Shown here: piece after piece, positions 57,366 to 64,000 of the stretch
How positions within the stretch are numbered: position 1 is the stretch's first letter
Layout: every line of letters begins with the position of its first letter
NCBI GenBank assembly: GCA_963082975.1
Contig: OY720346.1
Span: 25,910,720-25,974,719 of the forward strand
DNA: 64,000 bases
Direction of reading: 5' to 3'
DNA from: Labia minor
Lineage: Eukaryota > Arthropoda > Insecta > Dermaptera > Spongiphoridae
Position numbers and translations under genes: made by a program
Notes under the pieces: model-generated
The model's database searches: none
The model's input: the letters and a program-made list of their open reading frames with translations, nothing else
What the model was told of the DNA's origin: nothing

Positions 57366-59201
57366 TTATGGTTAAATGAACATGAAAGATGTAAGGTCAA
57401 AAAATAAAATATAAAGTCAATCCAACCATGGTCCAATCGAATGGGTCAAAAATTTGATTAAAAAATATTGAAATTAAATTATGTATATTGATAGATTTCA
57501 AGAATATCTATTTCAACTTTAAACTAGAGAGTTTCGCTAACATATTGGATTTATCAACTATAATGAAACTTACCTCAACGAAGATCCTGAAAGTAAGAAA
57601 TTCATAATGAAAAAGTGTATAAATTATCGTGAGCAAATGATGAACATATCTAAAGATTGTATAAGATTTATGATTTCATGTACCACTTGAACAAATTCAA
57701 ACATATGAAAACATCAGTGCAAATTATTTAAGATACAAAGATTAAAAAATTGATGGTAAATTATTATTATTATATAGCCAAATGATTTTCTATTTTCATA
57801 AAATTTTCAAAAGATATTTATATAAGTAAATCAATTATTTAGTTTATTTTTTATTAGACTCTTACTTATACACTTATTTTATGGCAAGTATTATTTTAAT
57901 AATTATTTCTTTTATTAATATTAATATTATTGCTAATATTTTGAATTCGATGCACCTCAGTAACGAAGGCCATTTCTGTCTTAAGGAAATCATCCATCAT
58001 TTCTTTACGTGATTAATTCCCCTCTTTACATACAACCCCTTCAGGGAGAATTTGGTCTTCTTCGTCAGAGTACAGCCTGGTAAACACATTTAATAGTTTA
58101 TCATTTTTTTATAAGAAAAATTATGATTTAAAAATTGACTTTTTTAATATAATTCATTAGAAAAGTCTATAATTTAAAATAAAAATTATTTTATTAAGTA
58201 ATATTATTTATTTATTATTTATTATAATAATAAGTAGATTATTACTTTTATAATCATGTCTCTAAATACAACGTATAATATAAATATAGGTATATATTGT
58301 ATTCCGAGGATGATACAAACTTAAATTATAAAAGAAGAGGGGGCAAGTAGAAGTTATGAGATATATATTTATTTATATTTTCGTTGAAAATTAATTACAT
58401 ATGAATCATAATATTTCCCTCTCTCTTTCTCTCCTGGATTCACTTTGTTACCTTGAACTGCCCTGTGTACCCCCTCCCCCCACTCGACCATATACTGTCT
58501 CACATCCAACCCGACTGCATACGCATTCCATCTATTACTATATTTACATTCGAAAGCTATTTGCTCTCCGCAGCTGCAATTTGACCCAAATCCCTCTCAC
58601 TCTCCCTCCAACACCTCCCACCCCTTTATATCTGTCTCTCTCTCTATTTTATTTTAATTCTAATTTGATTTGATAAATGTGTTGCATCATCAACATCTCT
58701 TATCTCGTCTCTCTAGTATTAGTACAAGTTTTAAAAATATTATTTAATCTTGCATTTTTAATCATCGATTAAAATTTGCATTGAAAACCGTCTGTTGCAA
58801 TTTTTCATGATTCTCTTTTATAATATTATTAACCTTTCCATTTGTTTAAACATCTTAATTCTTAAAAAAAAAAAAAAGATTTGTCAAGTTGATAAAGAAA
58901 CCAAAATCCTCGATTAATAATTTTGTTTGTTCAAATTCAAATTCATCCACTTATGATGTTTTCAATTTTAAAATGATTATAAATTCTAATTCGATTCATC
59001 AGGTAACCAGTTTGCCTCTTTATTTGATAGTCTGAAACATTATATTACACATTTTGTAAATATTATAAACATGTTGAGATTTATCCTCTTTTTTCAAGTT
59101 TAATATCTCAGCCTACACACTAATAAGCATTTTTCTTTCTGATAAAATAAATTTATTTAGGAAAATTTTTATAAAATTTTTAATAATTTTATTAAATAAA
59201 T
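57366..59201. other. A+T-rich noncoding stretch with pyrimidine-rich patches
   Basis: A mixed patch at about 58015-58085 (CCCCTTCAGGGAGAATTTGG, CGTCAGAGTACAGCCTGG) and a CT-rich stretch at about 58410-58650 are unassigned. The 58401-58673 frame is driven by CTCTCT repeats. Confidence 0.45.
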
Positions 59202-59669
59202 AAGTTGACCTGTGGCCAGGTCCGAACCGACCAACGGTTTGAAGTAAATTAATTTCCAGCTACAGAAACAATTTCAAATAATTTTAATATATCTATTAAT
59301 GTAATAAAAAACAGATAGGCATACATAAATAATAAATATAAACATTTTTAATTTTATTTTATTTATAATATATAAGAGCTGTCTGTGACGTCATGAAGGG
59401 CTGGATGACGTCATATAATTTTTAATTAAGAAAAAACTAATAAAGATTATTTTTCTCGAGGATAAAACCAATACAAAGTGCATGATTCGTGGTGATATGT
59501 AAAAAATCTCCTCATGTGAAATTTGGTGTGAAAATAACCCTTCCCTTCCTATCGTCGATCGCTAATACTACGACTTCCGGTTTCCGGATTTGCACCAAAA
59601 GTTGATCAATTCATCCCACTGATGCATTAAGTAAATATACCAAATTTCATCAAAATCCGTTGAGCCGTT
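59202..59669 (-). repeat. TAC-A element, truncated before the core
   Basis: AAGTTGACCTGTGGCCAGG to AAATCCGTTGAGCCGTT. TGACGTCA at 59386-59393 and 59406-59413. It stops just before the GGAC core, so the second module and the TTTTTAC end are lost. Confidence 0.85.
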
Positions 59670-59839
59670 AGCATTAACTTTTGACTAAAACAAAAAATTA
59701 CAAGTACAGTAATACAATACAAACATGGTTAAATTCATTATAATTAAACATACTTTAATAAAATTATTTGTGAAAATCGAATTTTTTCATCACTTTTGAT
59801 ATGCACTATTTATCAAAACTCTTTGTGAACCCCATAAAA

Positions 59840-59888
59840 CAGCTGAAGGGCCGAGTTTAGCCAGCTGGTCGTAATTTGAACACCTCTG
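59840..59888. repeat. Possible hAT terminal fragment
   Basis: AGGGCCGAGTTTAGCCAGCT then GGTCGTAATTTGAACACCTCTG resembles the right end of hAT elements (…CACCNCTG). No partner end or target duplication was found. Confidence 0.3.
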
Positions 59889-62800
59889 CCTTAGGTGATG
59901 TCTATATAGGTTTTAATTAAATGGCATAGTAAGAAACTATATAACTTTGAGATTTTGAAATTTCTTTAACTTTTCAGATCTCAAAAATCAATTTTTCAGA
60001 TTTTTACGATGCTTAGTTTCATGGATGTATGTCTAATAATTCTACATTGTGTCAGATTGAGTTCAAATTTTGTATATAAGTTTTTATATTTCAAAAAAAT
60101 CATTTTTAATGTTTATATCTAAATCAAACTTTTTTCCTTTTTGAATATCACCATTTTTATTCTAAATTTTTTTTCATTTTAGAATTAAATGTTTTAAATA
60201 ATTTATTTGATTAAAAAAAATGATTTCACTAATTAAGGAATCATGGAGTAAAATATATTTATAGAAATCATTAATTATATTTATCATATTTTCTGAATCG
60301 AAGTTTTATTTAATGATATAAATTAAATATTTTTAAATTAATATTGATATTTTAAATTTAGGCATGCAATTTTGTTGTTTTATTTTTCTCTCTGTCTTTT
60401 AAGGATGGCATAAGTTTTAATTTATTTATGTATTGTGCTGTTTAAATTAAAACAATTAATGAAAATTGAAAATTTATATTTATATTAAAAAATTCAATTA
60501 CATCAATCAATGTAATTGATTAATTATTATTCTCAAATTTTTTTTCTATATTATGTAAATTTATAAATATGATTTAATATGTTTTCATTTTATAACACTT
60601 GTTAAACTGTTGAGTGTACTGTTTTTGAATTTCGATTGGAATTACGGTCCTGTTTCATCTTGATTGTAGTCATATTTTCTATTGAGTATGTTGATGTCGA
60701 AATATTACTTCAACGCAACAAGTGGAATTCAATTTCTATCTGCACTAAGATAGCTTTTTTATTTGGTATATACTATAATGATGATTATTAAAAAAAAATA
60801 TTCTCTCCAAAAACAACTCCAAAAATATTCATTTTAAAAAAATTATTACACAAATTATAAATATTGAAATTTATCATTTTTTTTTCTTTGTGAATATGTA
60901 CAAATAATTATAATAATAATTCTTCAAAACAAAAAAAAAAAACAAACAAACAAAAATAAAGAACACATAAAAAAGAAACACGTAGATCGTGAGAGCGATT
61001 TCGGTCAACGGTTTCTCTCTCACATGCACAAACTGTCACATCATATATCTTTTTTTTTTTCTCTTTCTCGCAAATTATTAACACCTTCTCTAATAAACGT
61101 GCGGTTTTTTTTCTCCCCTCCTCACATTCACTAAATAAATATTTTGTTTATTTCAATCTACGAAAGATAAATTAAAAATTTGTCGTATCTACTGATATTC
61201 TCGTTGAAGACTGAAAAAAATATTTTTTTTTTCTGTTTTACTGTAAAAATTTTTCTCCCATGAGCTTTAAGTATTTTTTTTGCTATTAAAGAGTAATGTT
61301 TCACCCAGGAGCTTTCCAACAGATGCCCGTTAAATACGCCACAGGGGGCCGCCTCGCTCCGTTTCATCCCGACATTAACGCTGGAAAATGAATCCATGTG
61401 GTGATAAATTAGTTAAATGGTCTGCATAGTACATATACATTTATATGATATCTAGAGTATATACAGGGAGTTTAAACCGGATCTAAGCTTTTAGCAAACC
61501 AAATTTATCTTTATGTATGTTTATACGCATATATTAGAAAAAATCATATAATAAAAACAATTATATATATATTATACTATACATCCATAAAATTGAAGTT
61601 AAAATTATATACATAATAGGAACATTGGAAAAGTTTTATAAAACATATTTTACAATATAAAAGGATAATGTATTATAAATAAATTAAGTAAATATTGTTC
61701 ATAAGTATAGAATAAATCTTATTTTAATTTTTTCTGATATTATGATAATCTTTAGTTATAAGTAATTATTTGTTTGTTTTTTTCATTCTTATTTCAATCT
61801 CTTCAAATTTTATTAAAGATCGTAATAGAGTTAAAATTTTAATAATCACTTTTTACTTCAAAATTAAACTTAAATAATTATAATTCAAATAAGACTTCAA
61901 GTCTATGTAAAAATATATTCATATATATATATGGGTAAGTGAAACTAAAAATATTCATTGTCAAATATTAACACTGAATTTGATTTCAAATAATTTTTTG
62001 GTTGCAAAATATGTTACATTTTTTTTCAAATTTTCTGATATTACATATACCTTCATATAACATATTTTTAAATAAAATAAATAAATATATGCGCATAAAG
62101 TAAAAAAAAAATATTTTAGGTCACTCCAGATTTTTATTGAATTTGATATAAAAGTGAATGTTTAAATTAAAAATTATTCTTTTTTTTAATTTATTTTTTT
62201 TTGTTTAATTTTTCTATTTTCTTCATGTAAATATTAATATTTAATTTAAATATTTTAGAAAAACTTTATTTACTAGTTTTTGTGCTCAATCAAATGGAAA
62301 TATTTGTTTTATAAATAAATCATTTCAAACTTTGATAAATTATTAGAATGTGTGCAAAAATGTCAATTAAGTAGTTATAATCACTTTCTAACATAAGATA
62401 ACAATACATTCTAATTAATTCTGTCATAAGGTTGATTTATAAAGTTCTCACTTGAATAAATTTCAAAACAAAAAAAAAATAAAAAAGGGCACAATATATA
62501 TATATATATATATACCAATATATATAAACAATGATTTGTTTGAAAATTAATTGTTTTCGTGATTTAGTTTTCAATTTGAGTGCAATTTAAAAAACGACAT
62601 TTATTACTATTTAGAAAACAATACCCATTCGAGGGTGAAGAGAAGTTTTCTGAGGGGTTGATGATGAAAGGAGAATAGTAAACCTGTCAGTAGGATTTGA
62701 AATTATAATACACCTACTCTATTATTATTTGAGACGAGTTTAATGTATAATCTCGGGGAAAAAAGTAAAGAATACAAACAATAAATCTCAGGTATTTATG

Positions 62801-63235
62801 ATATATCGATGACAAAAAAAAAAAAAAAAAACTAAGAAAACAAAGTAAAAGAGGGAAATGAAAAAATGACCTTTTAAGGGAAAATTAAATGATTTAATTT
62901 TCGCAATAACAAAAAAAAAAAAAAAATCGGGCTAATTAAAAGAGAAATGATCGTCAATTATTTCCAATTGCACAAAATAAATCACAAGAGTTGTTGTTCT
63001 CGACGTACCTGCTGTTGTGTAGTTGTTTTATTTTAAAATAAAACTTTCAGAATAATTTACACCTTCCGGTTTTAAATAGAAATAAAAAAAAAATGAATAA
63101 AAATTACATGGAACGCGAGAAAAAAAAAATTATTTTGATTTTGATGATTACAGAGGAAAATGACATGATATTTCAACAGTTAATAAATTTATAGAGAAAA
63201 TAAATTAGTTTTCTATAAACTCAACCCAATAACTC
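59889..63235. other. A+T-rich noncoding stretch with one island
   Basis: Low complexity with poly-A/T and TA tracts (62492-62513, 62812-62831, 62911-62926). The only mixed-composition part is 61300-61420, listed separately. No gene recognised. Confidence 0.5.
61300..61420. other. High-complexity island
   Basis: CACCCAGGAGCTTTCCAACA, GATGCCCGTTAAATACGCCA, CAGGGGGCCGCCTCGCTCCG and ATCCCGACATTAACGCTGG in an otherwise A+T-rich 3.3-kb stretch. A minus-strand frame crosses it (61158-61397, MDSFSSVNVGMKRSEAAPCG). The N-terminal 35 residues look protein-like and the rest Lys/Ile-rich. It could be a conserved noncoding element or a short exon. Confidence 0.35.
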
Positions 63236-63607
63236 AATTTTTTTTAATCTGTAATTTTTACTATCTCCCCAGAGATAGTATTGCGATAATGAAAGTTTTC
63301 GATGTCGAGATTTTGATGTTTTTATACGTTTTGGATATCCCTGAGTCATTTTCACATAGGTTGAGAAAAATGTCCCTTTCTGTGTGTGTGTGTGTGTATG
63401 TATGTAGACAAGATTACGCAAAAATGGTTTAGCTAGAATCATGAAATTTGGTATACGGGCATTATTCAAATTTAGTAGTTTTAGTTTTAGTTTTATTTTT
63501 GAGAAATGTAGCTCAACCGGAAGATTAATTAAATTAAATTTAATTATAATATATGTTATTTAATCCAATTCAAATTGCGAGATAGTCGATTGAAGACACA
63601 CCAGCTT
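63236..63607 (+). repeat. TAC-B element, copy 3, internally deleted
   Basis: TTTTTTTTAATCTGTAATTT leads to TTTTTACTATCTCCCCAGAG and a hairpin with GAGATAGTATTGCGATAATG. Then TTTTCGATGTCGAGATTTTG, TATCCCTGAGTCATTTTCAC, a (TG)n core (63380-63396), TTAGCTAGAATCATGAAATT, TGGTATACGGGCATTATTC and CTCAACCGGAAG. It joins directly to the terminal block ATATGTTATTTAATCCAATT...GCGAGATAGTCGATTG. The middle ~300 bp of copy 1 are absent. Confidence 0.78.
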
Positions 63608-64000
63608 ATTTTAATGTCGTATTGCCACTTATTACTAGAATCATATATTTATTGATTACTAAAATATAATGACAATATTAAAATATTTGTATTTTTTTAT
63701 TTGTGATAAATAATGGTAAAATATTATCAGTAGAGACTATAAATTTATATATAGTATTTATAGGGTGCCTTCATAAAGACCCATGGATATTATAATTGAA
63801 ATATGAAATCTTTTTCAATTCCCAATTTATCATTTTGAATATTCTTAAACTATTCTGAAAAATATGAAATACAATAATAAGTATCCAAATATTTACAAAT
63901 AAAGAAATTTAACCTTATTCTATCTTTATATTTGAAATTATTACTAATGATGAAGTGAAAAGTATCTTTCTGTGAACTAAAGAAATTAAAAATAATAAAT
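63608..64000. other. A+T-rich noncoding end of window
   Basis: Low complexity. TATAGGGTGCCTTCATAAAG at about 63760 looks like a mariner-type terminus, but no partner lies in the window. Confidence 0.4.

Noticed and set aside
58401-58673. 90-codon frame rich in Leu, Ser and Pro
   Set aside because: It translates CTCTCT and CCTCC repeats.
61355-61375. CTCF binding site
   Set aside because: Only the CAGGGGGC part matches; the upstream half of the consensus does not.
61455-61500. TATACAGGGAGTTTAAACCG as a mariner terminus
   Set aside because: Single-ended resemblance only; no inverted partner or transposase nearby.
63760-63800. TATAGGGTGCCTTCATAAAG as a mariner terminus
   Set aside because: Plausible, but the partner end would be outside the window, so it is noted only in the end-of-window entry.

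Overview
The window is strongly A+T-rich nuclear DNA of an invertebrate animal, most likely an arthropod. The evidence is the mixture of mariner, hAT, pogo-like, Helitron, non-LTR and tRNA-derived SINE sequences, the abundant simple repeats (TA, GA, CA, GTCY, TATG) and the absence of any prokaryotic gene arrangement. The species cannot be named from the sequence. I found no convincing intact host gene, no tRNA or rRNA gene and no CRISPR array. Most long reading frames are chance products of low-complexity DNA. The few with real coding signal are relics of transposable elements.

The dominant structured component is a set of short non-autonomous repeats, given the working names TAC-A, TAC-B and TAC-C. 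All begin TTTTTAC, followed by an imperfect hairpin and a GTATTG-like motif. All carry a microsatellite core (GTCY, TATG or TG/CA type) followed by a GAAATTTGGTAYAC-type motif and an ACCGGAAG motif, and all have a short inverted repeat near both ends. TAC-A has eleven copies or fragments here (1305-1931, 15162-15791, 20091-20726, 32721-32985, 33868-33902, 46589-46968, 52070-52698, 53796-55124 interrupted by 53901-54586, 56761-56870, 59202-59669). TAC-B lies at 7578-8176, 56905-57365 and 63236-63607. TAC-C lies at 33314-33703 and 46108-47175. Most TAC-A copies that span the region carry two perfect TGACGTCA palindromes about 20 bp apart.

Other elements, left to right: a SINE split by a hairpin insertion (3511-4233); a 573-bp mariner deletion derivative with an open DNA-binding-domain frame (10479-11051); a retroelement 3' end with A-tail (17690-18114); a mariner relic (19510-19762); a broken LINE with readable reverse-transcriptase motifs next to a SINE (21405-22853); a foldback mariner (30568-31206); a second SINE (35362-35638); an internally deleted mariner (36450-37267); a hAT MITE with an 8-bp target duplication (41244-41595); a Helitron containing LINE 3' sequence (43389-44582); a second hAT MITE inserted in a pogo/Tigger-like relic (47665-48230); and a diverged tandem duplication (49272-50007).

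Between the repeats, several short, less A+T-rich, high-complexity islands (13960-14235, 14470-14625, 16101-16670, 20880-21010, 29030-29240, 34160-34420, 34620-34800, 42590-42860, 50030-50165, 50600-50745, 61300-61420) stand out. With no gene in 64 kb, the simplest reading is a gene desert or a very large intron in which these islands are candidate regulatory elements or unrecognised exons. That part is inference and needs cross-species alignment or RNA data.
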